Assembly: GCF_001720485.1 (NCBI RefSeq)
Contig: NZ_CP017114.1
Coordinates: forward strand, 3,968,001-4,032,000
Reading direction: 5' to 3'
Length of the DNA: 64,000 nucleotides
Source of the DNA: Cobetia marina
GTDB taxonomy: Bacteria > Pseudomonadota > Gammaproteobacteria > Pseudomonadales > Halomonadaceae
Shown: positions 41,598 through 50,491 of the stretch, piece by piece
How the letters are laid out: each line of letters starts with the position of its first letter
Position numbering within the stretch: the stretch's first letter is position 1
Notes under the pieces: model-generated
Databases searched by the model: none
Told to the model about the DNA's origin: nothing
What the model saw: the letters and a program-made list of their open reading frames with translations, nothing else
Position numbers and translations under genes: made by a program

Positions 41598-42665
41598 TCA
41601 CAGAATCGGCAGGCGACGAGCGCGCACCACGGCAATCAGTACCGGCGCGCCCAGCAGCGTGGTCAGCACGCCCAGCGGCAACTCGGAAGGACGAACGAGC
41701 AGACGCGAGACCACGTCGGCGCTCACCAGCATCACCACGCCCAGCGGCAGGCACAACCACAAGGTGCGGCGGATATCCGCGCCACACAGCGCACGCGCGA
41801 CATAAGGCACGGCCAGTCCCACGAAGGCGATCGGCCCCGCGAGGGCCGTGGCGGCCCCGACCAGCAACGCGACCACCAGTACCGTCAGCTTGCGCACGCG
41901 CCCCGGGTGATGGCCAAGTCCACTGGCCACCGCCTCTCCCAGCGCCAATGCCGCCAGCGGCCTGACCAGCCACAGCGTCAACGCGAGGGCGAGCATGAGG
42001 CTCGGCAGGCTGCCACCCAGCGCCTCCAGCGAACGCCCTGCCAGACTGCCGATGACCCAGAAACGGATCTCGTCTGCCGCGCGCTGGTCGATCAGCAATA
42101 CCAGCGACGTGAGAGCCACCAGCAGGCTGGAAAGCGCTGCACCGGCCAGTACCAGGCGCACGGGGTCCTGGCGTGCACCACTCAGCCGCACCGTGCTCAT
42201 CACGAACAGGCAGCCCAGCAAGGCGCCAGCCTGAGCCACCAGCACATGCAGGCCTGCGGCCTCCATCCCCAGCAACAGGGCGATGGCGACGGCAAAGGCC
42301 GCGCCTGCGCTGACACCCAGCAGCCCCGGCTCCGCCAGGGGATTGCGTGCGACCACCTGCATCAATGCGCCGCCGCAGGCCAGCATCATGCCCACGGCGA
42401 TGCCGATCACGGTACGCGGTGCACGCAGCTCGGTGACCACGAAGCGGGCCTCCTCGCTGCCCTGCCCCATCAATACCGCCCACGCCTGGGCAGGGCCGAT
42501 ATCTCCCGCGCCCCACAACAGACTGGCCAGGCAGGCCAGTACCGCCGCCAGACACGCCACTGGCATGACCTGCCCCAACGACAGACGCCCGGCGACCTTG
42601 CGGGTCGCCGGGCGAAGAGCTGTCTGTGGGGAGCCAGGCCGTGAGGACGCTCCTTCAGCCGCCAT
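41598..42665 (-). CDS. FecCD-family iron-chelate ABC importer permease (first)
   Basis: A 355-residue permease with about ten transmembrane segments. Typical features are ELRAPRTVIGIAVGMMLACGGALMQ, NPLAEPGLLGVSAGAAFAVA, the cytoplasmic EAVASGLGHH loop and AGPIAFVGLAVPYVARALCG near the ATPase-coupling site. It forms a heterodimer with the next permease. It lies 56 bases after the substrate-binding gene and 49 bases before the second permease. Confidence 0.9.
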   Translation of the reverse strand: MAAEGASSRPGSPQTALRPATRKVAGRLSLGQVMPVACLAAVLACLASLLWGAGDIGPAQAWAVLMGQGSEEARFVVTELRAPRTVIGIAVGMMLACGGALMQVVARNPLAEPGLLGVSAGAAFAVAIALLLGMEAAGLHVLVAQAGALLGCLFVMSTVRLSGARQDPVRLVLAGAALSSLLVALTSLVLLIDQRAADEIRFWVIGSLAGRSLEALGGSLPSLMLALALTLWLVRPLAALALGEAVASGLGHHPGRVRKLTVLVVALLVGAATALAGPIAFVGLAVPYVARALCGADIRRTLWLCLPLGVVMLVSADVVSRLLVRPSELPLGVLTTLLGAPVLIAVVRARRLPIL

Positions 42666-42721
42666 GCTGCCTCCCGACCTGACGGCATGACGCCTGATGA
42701 GTCGAGACGGGCCAGTCCCGC

Positions 42722-43678
42722 TTACCCATCACTGCGCGCCTGCTCGATGTCCTTGAGCAGCGCCTCGGCCGCCAGCGGGCCACTGGCACTGGTCCACAAC
42801 TGACCATTGACGCCGACCAGACTGTCACGCGATGCGTGCTCGAGACGCTGGAAGGCCGGCTCCTTCGCCAGGGCGTCAGCGGCAGCCTCAGAGGAATCAT
42901 CCAGGGTCGCCAGGAAGAGTGTGTCGGCATCGATGCGCGCCATGTTCTCATCGCTCAGCGGGTCGGAGTGCGGACGCCCCGGCTTGACCAGATCCCCGCC
43001 CACCAGCTGATAGCCGGTCGCGGCGAGCAAGCCGGTCGCGAACAGCTCATCGGACATCGCCATCAGGCCACCCGGCATGCGACGCACCAGGCTGGCAGTC
43101 TGCGGTGTAGTCATCTCGGCCTTCAGGCGCGCCGCGTGAGCGTCGATGGCGGCCAGACGCGCCTCGAGCTCCGCTTCGGCCTCTTCCCCGAGCGCCAGGG
43201 CATAGACTCGGCTCTGCTGCTTCCAGGCCTCCCGGCTGAGCGCCTCCCCGCCTGGCACGATGGTCGGCGCCAGACGCGACATCAGCTGATATTGCGCCTT
43301 GTCCAGCCCCGGGGGAGCCAGAATCATGTCCGGCTTGAGCGCCACGATGGCCTCGAGATTGAACTCTCGCGGTGTACCGACGATCTCGATCTCCGGCACC
43401 CGAGATTGGAGATAGCTGGCCACGCCATCACCGCCGCGCGTGGTGACCGCGCCCAGCGGCGTCACCTCGCTGGCGACCGCCACATCCAATGCCCCTTCAT
43501 AGAGCGTGACCACGCGCTGCGGAGTGCCCTCGAGCTCCAGTTCACCATAGGCGGTCTGGACCTCACGAGCCTCGGCAGACACCGTGGCTCCCATCAACAC
43601 GACCGCCAGTGACGCCATCAGCCCACGACGCAGGCGGGACAGGGCAGGAACAGCAAACACATGGGAAGAGTGGGTCAT
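42722..43678 (-). CDS. Periplasmic iron-chelate-binding protein of the ABC importer
   Basis: A 318-residue class III binding protein (FepB/FecB type, PF01497). It starts MTHSSHVFAVPALSRLRRG with a signal peptide ending near residue 37 (VVLMGATVSAEA), and the body has PQRVVTLYEGALDVAVASEV, LKPDMILAPPG and the two-lobe pattern with an interlobe helix. There is no lipobox, so it is soluble. The ATG at 43678 has GGAG upstream. It heads the importer unit behind a Fur-box-like site. No TonB-dependent receptor is encoded in the window. Confidence 0.88.
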   Translation of the reverse strand: MTHSSHVFAVPALSRLRRGLMASLAVVLMGATVSAEAREVQTAYGELELEGTPQRVVTLYEGALDVAVASEVTPLGAVTTRGGDGVASYLQSRVPEIEIVGTPREFNLEAIVALKPDMILAPPGLDKAQYQLMSRLAPTIVPGGEALSREAWKQQSRVYALALGEEAEAELEARLAAIDAHAARLKAEMTTPQTASLVRRMPGGLMAMSDELFATGLLAATGYQLVGGDLVKPGRPHSDPLSDENMARIDADTLFLATLDDSSEAAADALAKEPAFQRLEHASRDSLVGVNGQLWTSASGPLAAEALLKDIEQARSDG

Positions 43679-43717
43679 TCGTTTCTCCAGGGAGCGAATA
43701 TCAGAGCGGCGAGATCG

Positions 43718-43736
43718 GATGGTAATAATAATTGAT
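43718..43736. promoter_or_regulatory. Fur-box-like operator of the iron importer
   Basis: GATGGTAATAATAATTGAT matches the 19-bp consensus GATAATGATAATCATTATC at 12 positions and sits in an AT-rich patch 40-58 bases before the start of the binding-protein gene. Iron repression by Fur is the expected regulation for such importers. Confidence 0.65.
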
Positions 43737-44054
43737 CGCAACAATACCGCCTGTCCAGCCATCGGGCCACATCAGTTCCTGCAACGCGACATTGCAACAA
43801 TCCGGTGAGCAAGGCTTGAAGGATGCGCAGCGCTGCCGCAGGCTGTGGCGCTGAAGAATCTCTCGCATACCGTCATCGGGGGTTGGGTTACCTGCAATCG
43901 CCCCGATAACACAGGAGAGTGCGTGCGCGGGATGCGCACATCACGCTCCCACATCCAATCGACAGCGCCTGACGTATGACGTGGCCATGCCGATGTCCAA
44001 AAGGCGCAGACGCTCAGCTATCCGGGTGCCTCCGAGTCACCTCAGGGAGCCCGC
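43737..44054. other. Intergenic stretch between the iron importer and the MscS-family gene
   Basis: About 320 bases between divergent genes. I see no gene, no clear promoter and no repeat. It should hold the promoters of both units. Confidence 0.5.
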
Positions 44055-46565
44055 ATGACTCGACTCCATCTCCATCCGACATTCACCAGACAGGAGAAGC
44101 CATCAGTGGCGACCCCGATCCCCCCCCACTCCCCTCCCGCGCAAACCGCAACGTCATCGATCGCCTCGCGCCTGAGTGCCGGCTGGTTACAGGGCCTGAT
44201 GGCACTGGCGATCATGCTGTGCCTCAGCGTCAGTGGCCTGGCGCATGCCGCCCCCGCCAGCGATGCTGACGCCGCCAGCTCGTCCTATGAGAGTCTGGCG
44301 ACGTTGCTCGAGGACCCCGACCAGCGTGAGGCACTGATTGAAGGCTTGCGCCAGCTGGACAGCAAGACGAGCGAACAGGCAGCCGAGGTGGCGGGGACGG
44401 AAGTCACGCTGAGCGAGGACTCACCGTCACTGTCTCGCCAGCTGGCCGAGATCAGCCAGGAGCTTGTCGCAGAGCTTTCCGCCACTCTGGACCGCATGAT
44501 CCAGACGCTCAGCGGCCTCGGCAGTGAAGATGCCAGCAGCATCGACTGGGAGCGCTTCATGACCGAAGCCATCAGTCTGGGGCTGGTGGTCATCTCCACC
44601 ATCGGGCTGTTCCTGATCCTGCGCCGGCTGGCCCATCCGCTCTTCAGTCGCGTCAGCCAATGGTCGCTGGATGGTCAGCACCGCAGCCCGCTGCTGCGCA
44701 CCCTGATGGCAGTGATCATCGCGGCGATCGTCGACGTGGCCGTGATCGGTCTGGCGTTCCTGGGGGGCTATCTGCTGGCCATCTTCGCCTATGGCGAACA
44801 GGGCGTGATAGGACAGCGCGAGTCGATGTTCCTGAATGCCTATCTGGTGATCGAGCTGGTCAAGGCCTTGATGCGCATGCTGTTCTCCTCCGGCTACCAG
44901 GGCCTGCGCCTGATGCCGATGCGAGATGAGGTCGCCCGCTACTGGAATCGCTCACTGGCATTGCTCGCCGGCTTCATCGGCTACGGTATCCTCGTCGTGG
45001 TACCGATGATCAACAACAATCTGGCACCGGCCGTGGGCAGCTTCGTCAGCCTGCTGATCATGGGTATCGCGCTGATCTGGGCCATCGTGGTCATCAGCCG
45101 TAACCGTGTTCTGCTGCGTGACCGCCTGCTCGATCAGGCCCGCGAGACCCACAATGCCTTCATCGCCGTCTGCCTGCGCATTCTGGCGCGTACCTGGCAC
45201 CTGATCGCGCTGGCCTACTTCGCGACCCTGTTCATCATCTCGCAGACGACACCGGAAGAGGCGCTGCCCTTCATGATGGCCGCGACGCTCAAGACGCTGC
45301 TCGCCATCGGTGGCGGGGCACTGCTGTCTCGCGTGCTGACGCAGCTGATCGGCAAGCGCATCCAGGTGTCCGACAAGCTGCGTGGTCAGCTGCCGATGCT
45401 GGAGACGCGCCTCAACTCCTACATCCCGACCGCACTGCGCATCATGCGCGCCATCATCCTGGTCGTCGTGGTCGGCATGGTGCTGAATGCCTGGAGCATC
45501 GTGGCGCTTGGCGACTGGCTGGCAACGGACGCCGGGGCCCTGCTGCTGTCACGCATCTTCCATGTGCTGTTCATCCTCGCCTTCGCGGTCGTGATCTGGG
45601 TCGGCATCGCCAGCCTGATCGAGCACAAGCTCAATCCGGATACCGGCAAGGGCAAGCCCTCCTCACGCGTGGAAACCCTGCTGGCACTGTTCCGCAATGC
45701 CATCGCCATCGCGATGATCGTCTTCACCGCGATGATCGTGCTGTCGGAGATCGGCATCGACATCGCGCCGCTGCTGGCCGGTGCCGGGGTGCTCGGTCTG
45801 GCGATCGGTTTCGGGGCCCAGAAGATGGTGCAGGACATCATCACCGGCGTGTTCATCCAGCTCGAGAATGCCATCAACACCGGTGACGTGGTCACCGCCG
45901 GTGGCGTGACCGGGACGGCGGAACGCCTGACCATCCGCTCGGTGGGCATCCGCGATCTGTCCGGCACCTTCCATATCGTGCCGTTCTCCTCGGTGGATAC
46001 CGTCTCCAATTACATGCGTGACTTCGCCTACCATGTCGGCGAGTACGGCATTTCCTACCGCGAGAACGTCGATCACGCCATCGTGCACCTGCGTGCGGCC
46101 TTCGATGAACTCCAGGAAAGCAGTTATGGCGCGGAGATTCTCGAGCCGGTCACCATCGCTGGCGTCTCGTCGCTCGCCGACAGCTCGGTCAACATCCGTG
46201 TGATGATCAAGACCAGCCCGGGCAACCAGTGGGCCATCGGCCGCGAGTACAACAAGCTCGTGAAGCAGCACTTCGACGCCGCCGGCATCGAGATCCCGTT
46301 CCCGCACATGACCATGTACTTCGGTCAGGACAAGGACGGTGGTGCGCCGCCGGCCAACGTTCGCACCATGCATGAACCATTCGTGATCGATGGCTCCGCC
46401 GCCGGTCAGCCGAAGACTCCCGAGCAGCGTGAGGCCGCCGCCAAGGTGGCTCAGCGTCGCGAGGAGACCCCGCTGACCCGCCATGCCACCAAGGACGGCG
46501 AAGTCGTGGATGCCGAGGAACAGCGCATCCGTCAGACCACCCAACCGGATGCCGACGGCGACTGA
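44055..46565 (+). CDS. Large MscS-family mechanosensitive channel (YbiO-like)
   Basis: An 836-residue protein. After an N-terminal signal-like segment (about 48-66) comes a soluble, probably periplasmic helical part (70-170), several membrane helices (about 174-560), the MscS pore helix around residues 570-595 (LLAGAGVLGLAIGFGAQK), the beta domain (NTGDVVTAGGVTGTAERLTIR) and the alpha/beta vestibule. A charged tail of about 90 residues follows. Such channels release solutes on hypo-osmotic shock, fitting a salt-tolerant bacterium. YbiO of E. coli (741 aa) is the closest domain match I know. The start may be the later in-frame GTG; ATG 44055 is the longest. Confidence 0.88.
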   Translation: MTRLHLHPTFTRQEKPSVATPIPPHSPPAQTATSSIASRLSAGWLQGLMALAIMLCLSVSGLAHAAPASDADAASSSYESLATLLEDPDQREALIEGLRQLDSKTSEQAAEVAGTEVTLSEDSPSLSRQLAEISQELVAELSATLDRMIQTLSGLGSEDASSIDWERFMTEAISLGLVVISTIGLFLILRRLAHPLFSRVSQWSLDGQHRSPLLRTLMAVIIAAIVDVAVIGLAFLGGYLLAIFAYGEQGVIGQRESMFLNAYLVIELVKALMRMLFSSGYQGLRLMPMRDEVARYWNRSLALLAGFIGYGILVVVPMINNNLAPAVGSFVSLLIMGIALIWAIVVISRNRVLLRDRLLDQARETHNAFIAVCLRILARTWHLIALAYFATLFIISQTTPEEALPFMMAATLKTLLAIGGGALLSRVLTQLIGKRIQVSDKLRGQLPMLETRLNSYIPTALRIMRAIILVVVVGMVLNAWSIVALGDWLATDAGALLLSRIFHVLFILAFAVVIWVGIASLIEHKLNPDTGKGKPSSRVETLLALFRNAIAIAMIVFTAMIVLSEIGIDIAPLLAGAGVLGLAIGFGAQKMVQDIITGVFIQLENAINTGDVVTAGGVTGTAERLTIRSVGIRDLSGTFHIVPFSSVDTVSNYMRDFAYHVGEYGISYRENVDHAIVHLRAAFDELQESSYGAEILEPVTIAGVSSLADSSVNIRVMIKTSPGNQWAIGREYNKLVKQHFDAAGIEIPFPHMTMYFGQDKDGGAPPANVRTMHEPFVIDGSAAGQPKTPEQREAAAKVAQRREETPLTRHATKDGEVVDAEEQRIRQTTQPDADGD

Positions 46566-46620
46566 TCGCGCGCCCGGGGTATCCCGACACGGCTGCCTGC
46601 GATGGGCGCCGGACTGAAAC

Positions 46621-46657
46621 GAAAACGCCCCCGAGCCAATGGCTCGGGGGCGTTTTC
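46621..46657. terminator. Bidirectional terminator after the MscS-family gene
   Basis: Bases 46621-46637 pair exactly with 46641-46657 (17 bp, three-base loop), with TTTTC/GAAAA ends on both strands. It sits between the channel gene and the convergent DUF2780 gene. Confidence 0.9.
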
Positions 46658-46704
46658 ATGTGCGGGCGTAAACCGATGCCTCACACCTCATGCGCGAGGC
46701 TGGC

Positions 46705-47298
46705 TCAGGAGCCGGTGCCCCACAGGCCAGACAGTGAGCTCAGCAGCGTCGAGCTGACACCTTCGCCACCCATGTAGCTGAGCAGCACCGGCGCGAACTG
46801 GGACACCATGCTGCTGTCCATGCCCAGCGCGGAGAAGGCGCTGTCCAGAGACGCACTGTCATCGACATTGCCGACGGTGCTGGCCAATGCCGTGGCATTG
46901 TCATTGCCGCTCAGGCTGGCAAGGCTGGACAGGGTCGAGAGAGAGCTGCTGCTGGTCAGGCTGGACAGCTGCGGCACTTCACTGGACAGCTCGGAGGTCG
47001 CGCTGGAACCCAGCTGGGACTGAGCCAGTGCCAGCATGGCAGCGGAGCCACCCAGCGCCTGGGTGGAAGACACGCCCAGCTGGGAGGTCAGGCTAGACAT
47101 CAGGTCGGCTGCCGGCAGGGACTGGCCCGTCTGGCTGCTCAGCATGCTGCTGGCCAGGCTCATCATGGAGCTGGAGGAGCTGGAGGAGCTGGAGGAACTG
47201 GCGGTGTTGCCAGAAGAGCTGTTGCCGGTAGCGGCACAGCCGGCAAGTGACACGGCCAGTACGGAGGCGCCCATCAGGGCCAGGGACTTTTGCAACAT
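46705..47298 (-). CDS. DUF2780-type lipoprotein with poly-serine tract
   Basis: A 197-residue protein starting MLQKSLALMGASVLAVSLAGC with a lipobox at Cys21, so probably an envelope lipoprotein. A run of about 11 serines (residues 33-43) follows, encoded by a 9-bp tandem repeat. The rest matches the DUF2780 pattern: LMSSLTSQLGVSSTQALGGS, AAMLALAQSQLG, then FSALGMDSSMVSQFAPVLLSYM. Function is unknown. I use the ATG at 47298; a 12-residue longer form lacks support. It stands alone between terminators, and codon use looks like its neighbours. Confidence 0.82.
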   Translation of the reverse strand: MLQKSLALMGASVLAVSLAGCAATGNSSSGNTASSSSSSSSSSSMMSLASSMLSSQTGQSLPAADLMSSLTSQLGVSSTQALGGSAAMLALAQSQLGSSATSELSSEVPQLSSLTSSSSLSTLSSLASLSGNDNATALASTVGNVDDSASLDSAFSALGMDSSMVSQFAPVLLSYMGGEGVSSTLLSSLSGLWGTGS

Positions 47299-47553
47299 GC
47301 AGACTCCATTATGTCTTGGGGATAAGCCGAACAAGGCTCAGGAATGGCCTGCCGTGACGGCAGATCATTCATCACGCGGAATCATCGCACGGAGGAAATG
47401 CCGACAGCCAGCGCCATGGGTGCCCAGCGCCCCACGGCGGGCATGGATCGCCGGTTGCAGGGTCTGCAACCCCGAGTCTTGCAGGGCCGCCCGAGACCGC
47501 TACCGGCTCAGACCCGCACCACCACGGAGGGGGAAAAGCGCCATCTGACAGGC
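47299..47553. other. Intergenic stretch upstream of the DUF2780 gene
   Basis: Together with the terminator at its right, about 400 bases lie between hemY and the DUF2780 gene. No gene is supported. Open frames on both strands are short and overlap. Confidence 0.45.
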
Positions 47554-47599
47554 AAAAAGAAGGGTATCCCGTCACGCCATGGCATGAACGCGGATACCC
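47554..47599 (-). terminator. Rho-independent terminator distal to hemY
   Basis: On the - strand GGGTATCC (from 47599) pairs with GGATACCC (to 47562), with an inner CGTCA/TGACG extension, and is followed by TTCTTTTT. It is about 107 bases after hemY. A smaller hairpin, CGCCGCCC/GGGCGGCG at 47683-47701, lies closer to the stop but has no U-tract. Confidence 0.75.
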
Positions 47600-47705
47600 G
47601 GAGAGTAACCAATGTCCACCGACCAGAGACCTGGCCGGCGGCAGTTTTTCATCTTCTCGCGAAATGAGGAAACAATGTGCAGCGCCGCCCGACGGGCGGC
47701 GTCGA

Positions 47706-48929
47706 TCAGGCGTTGTCCTTGCTGGGCTGCGGCAGCGCCGGCAGTGAACGATCCAGCAGCTCGACGCTCTGGCGGTAGTAGAGCTGGCTCTTGTTGTGCT
47801 CGCCAAGGTTGGCGAACAGACGTGCCAGCTCGGCACACACCGTGCCGCTCGGACGCTGACGCTGACTGGCCTCGAAATACTCCTGCGCCTTGCCCCAGTT
47901 GGCATTGCGCAATGCCAGTCGACCCAGCGACAGCAGCAGGTCCGGGTCATTCGGACGCTCCTGCAGCCACTTCTCGGCATACACCAGCTGACGCGGCGCA
48001 TCCACGTCCAGCAGGCCATAGCGCAGCACCAGACGTGAATCCCAGCATTCCTTCAGCGAGTGACGCAGCAGGCGCTCTGCCAGCCCTTCCTGCCCACCGG
48101 CGATCAATGCCTCGGCATACAGGGCGACCAGATTCACGTCGCTGCGCAGGTGGTCCGGCATGTCGGCCCACAGGTTGCGCACGCGCTCGATGTCTTCCGG
48201 ATTGCGCGCGGCCTGCTGGATCAGTGCCACGTAGGCGCGCTGTTCCAGTTCCTTCTTCTCTTCCGGCGAGATGAGGTCCTGCTTGTCGAGACGCGGCATC
48301 AGGCGACGCAGGCCATCCCAGTCATTCACCGCCAGATACGCCTGCTTGAGCAGCTTGAGGACCTGCGGGTGCTCGCCGAGCTGCTTGTCGAGACGCGTCA
48401 GCGTCGCGAGTGCCTGCTCGTGCTGCTGGCGATCCAGCATCAGCTGCGCCTGCACCAGCCCCACGGCACTCTCGGAGCCCTGAGTGGACTCATGAGCACG
48501 CTTGAGCAGCGTATCCGCCTGCTCGAAACGCCCCTGATAGTGGGCGGCGAGTGCTGCGGACAGATAGTTGACCAGCGGTGTGCTGGAGTCCTCCGCAGAA
48601 TGGGTCAGCGACTTCTCGGCACGCTTCCAGCGGCCTTCGGCCAGTGCCACCAGGCCACGCACGGTCTTGCGAGTGGCATTGCGATGGCGCGTGCGGCTGT
48701 TCCACACCTTGAGGCGCGAGAACGGATGCGCGAAACGCGACAGCAGACGCAGGCCGAAATGCAGTACCACGAAGGCGCCCAGCAGCAGCACCAGCCCGAA
48801 CCAGAAGGACGTCTGGACCGAGGTATCACCGACACGAATCAGCCAATAGCCGGGGAACGACTGCATCAGCTGACCGAACAGCGCACCGATGGCCAGGCCG
48901 ATGATGATCAGCAGTATCAGTTTTCTCAT
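47706..48929 (-). CDS. hemY: HemY-like TPR membrane protein of the hem cluster
   Basis: A 407-residue protein with two N-terminal membrane helices (about 3-20 and 42-62) and TPR-type helical repeats in the rest (KSLTHSAEDSSTPLVNYLSAALAAHYQGRFEQA, in parts: NYLSAALAAHYQG; LLLSLGRLALRNANWGKAQEYFEAS). This is the proteobacterial HemY of the hemCDXY group, not the protoporphyrinogen oxidase of the same name. Its role in heme synthesis is unproven. The ATG overlaps the hemX stop by four bases. Confidence 0.93.
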   Translation of the reverse strand: MRKLILLIIIGLAIGALFGQLMQSFPGYWLIRVGDTSVQTSFWFGLVLLLGAFVVLHFGLRLLSRFAHPFSRLKVWNSRTRHRNATRKTVRGLVALAEGRWKRAEKSLTHSAEDSSTPLVNYLSAALAAHYQGRFEQADTLLKRAHESTQGSESAVGLVQAQLMLDRQQHEQALATLTRLDKQLGEHPQVLKLLKQAYLAVNDWDGLRRLMPRLDKQDLISPEEKKELEQRAYVALIQQAARNPEDIERVRNLWADMPDHLRSDVNLVALYAEALIAGGQEGLAERLLRHSLKECWDSRLVLRYGLLDVDAPRQLVYAEKWLQERPNDPDLLLSLGRLALRNANWGKAQEYFEASQRQRPSGTVCAELARLFANLGEHNKSQLYYRQSVELLDRSLPALPQPSKDNA

Positions 48930-50491
48930 GCCTCACCACCCCCGGACTGGGCGCGGCGTTCGATCAGCTCACGCAGCGTGTTGAGAGACGCGGAGATATC
49001 CGGAAGCTCCGGGCGGATGGTCTTGCCCTTGAGGTCTTCCAGCTTGGCGACGGCATTCTGCACGCCATCGGTCTTGGTATCGTAGTAGCCGTTGACCAGC
49101 GTGATCGCCTTGTCGATGGCCGCCTGATACAGCTTCGGCTCTTCCTTGAGCAGCGCCAGCTGGGCCTGCTCGAGCACCAGACGCACGTTCTGGCGCAGAT
49201 AGGATTCCTGCTCCGGCGTGATCAGGGCTTCCAGCGCCTCATCGTGACGACGCACGGTGACCAGATTCTTCAGCTCATTGCCGAAGCGCGCCAGCTGCTG
49301 CTGCCAGCCGCCGGTGGGCGGAGCGTCGTTCTCGACCTTGGCGGCGATCTCGGCCACGTCCTGCTTGAGCGGCAGACGCGCCAGCTGTTCCTGCTCGGCG
49401 AGCAGCGCCAGGTAGATGCCACTGCGATCGACACGCGGCACGCTGTCGAGGCTGGCCAGCTCGGACTGGATCGCCTTGCGAACCGGCAGCAGGGCGGGGT
49501 TGTCCGCCTCTGCGATACGCGCATCGGCGTTCTCGAGCAGTGCGTCGGCACCGTTCACGTCACGCTCCAGCTGCAGACGCTGATTGGCGAGACGCAGCAG
49601 GTATTCGGCCTCCGCGTAATGCCAGTCGCGGGCATCGGTCTGCTGGGTCTTGCTGAGCTCCTCGAGCACCTTGTTGAGCGCCTGCTCGGTCTGCTGGCTC
49701 TCGCCGGACAGACGCTTGTCGAGATCACTGACCTGCGACGCGTTCTTGTCGAGCTTGCCGGACAGGCTGGCGACCTTGCTCTCGACCTGGCCGACCTGCT
49801 GGGTCACGGATTCGCTGACCTGCTTGTCGAGGCCCTGGGCATCCGGCAGGGCGTTCAGACGCTGCCAGCCGAACCAGGCCAGTACCGCGACGACGATGGC
49901 AAGAAGAATGACCAGCACCAGTGCGATGCCGCCGGCAGCACTCTTCTTGCTGCCCTGCGGCTCGCTCGGCGGCGTGCCTCCTCCCGCGCCACCCACGGTG
50001 GCACCGGCACTCTTGCCCGTCACGCCGCTCTTGTCTGAAGCCCCTCCCTTGCCTGAGGCAGCGCCCTTGCCGGACGCCGTCGAGGCAGTGGTCGTCTCGG
50101 CGGCAGACGCGGTATCGGACTGCTTCGGGAAGGGAGATTTCGCGCCGGAAGGCGTCGAGGCGTTATCGTCGGAAGTCTGGCTCACGGGCGTGGACTCGCT
50201 GGCAGTGGAGGATGAAGAGGAGGAGCTGCCCTGTCCCTTTCCCCGTCCACGACGGTTGCGCCCGCCACGCGAGCGTCGCTCACGTGGGGCGTCAGCCGTG
50301 GCGGATGACGAGGAAGAGGAGGACGAACGGGAGGCCTCGGCGCCAGGGCGGCCAGAGGCAGTGTCTTCGGCGTGTTCGCCGGGAGCGGAAGAGGCATCTG
50401 ATGCGCGAGCGGCAGCATCCTTGTCGCTCGGCTTGCCTGGCGTGGTGCCGGCAGAGCCGTGGTCTTCCTGATCGTGTTCTCGGTTGCTCAT
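48926..50491 (-). CDS. hemX: HemX-family membrane protein with a long disordered N-terminus
   Basis: A 521-residue protein. Residues 1-190 are low complexity: Ser runs (SRSSSSSSSS, SSSSSSST), an Arg/Gly-rich patch (RRSRGGRNRRGRGKG) and Gly/Ser/Lys-rich sequence. One membrane helix follows (about 192-215, AAGGIALVLVILLAIVVAVLAW), then a periplasmic coiled coil (LDKQVSESVTQQVGQVESKVA) and a C-terminal helical HemX domain (DARDWHYAEAEYLLRLANQRL). HemX, once called a uroporphyrinogen methyltransferase, has no methyltransferase motif here. Its TAG-ATG junction with hemD shows tight coupling. Confidence 0.92.
   Translation of the reverse strand: MSNREHDQEDHGSAGTTPGKPSDKDAAARASDASSAPGEHAEDTASGRPGAEASRSSSSSSSSATADAPRERRSRGGRNRRGRGKGQGSSSSSSSTASESTPVSQTSDDNASTPSGAKSPFPKQSDTASAAETTTASTASGKGAASGKGGASDKSGVTGKSAGATVGGAGGGTPPSEPQGSKKSAAGGIALVLVILLAIVVAVLAWFGWQRLNALPDAQGLDKQVSESVTQQVGQVESKVASLSGKLDKNASQVSDLDKRLSGESQQTEQALNKVLEELSKTQQTDARDWHYAEAEYLLRLANQRLQLERDVNGADALLENADARIAEADNPALLPVRKAIQSELASLDSVPRVDRSGIYLALLAEQEQLARLPLKQDVAEIAAKVENDAPPTGGWQQQLARFGNELKNLVTVRRHDEALEALITPEQESYLRQNVRLVLEQAQLALLKEEPKLYQAAIDKAITLVNGYYDTKTDGVQNAVAKLEDLKGKTIRPELPDISASLNTLRELIERRAQSGGGEA

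Noticed and set aside
39010..43700. Search for att repeats or an integrase next to ssrA
   Set aside because: No repeat of the ssrA 3' end and no recombinase gene were seen in the window.
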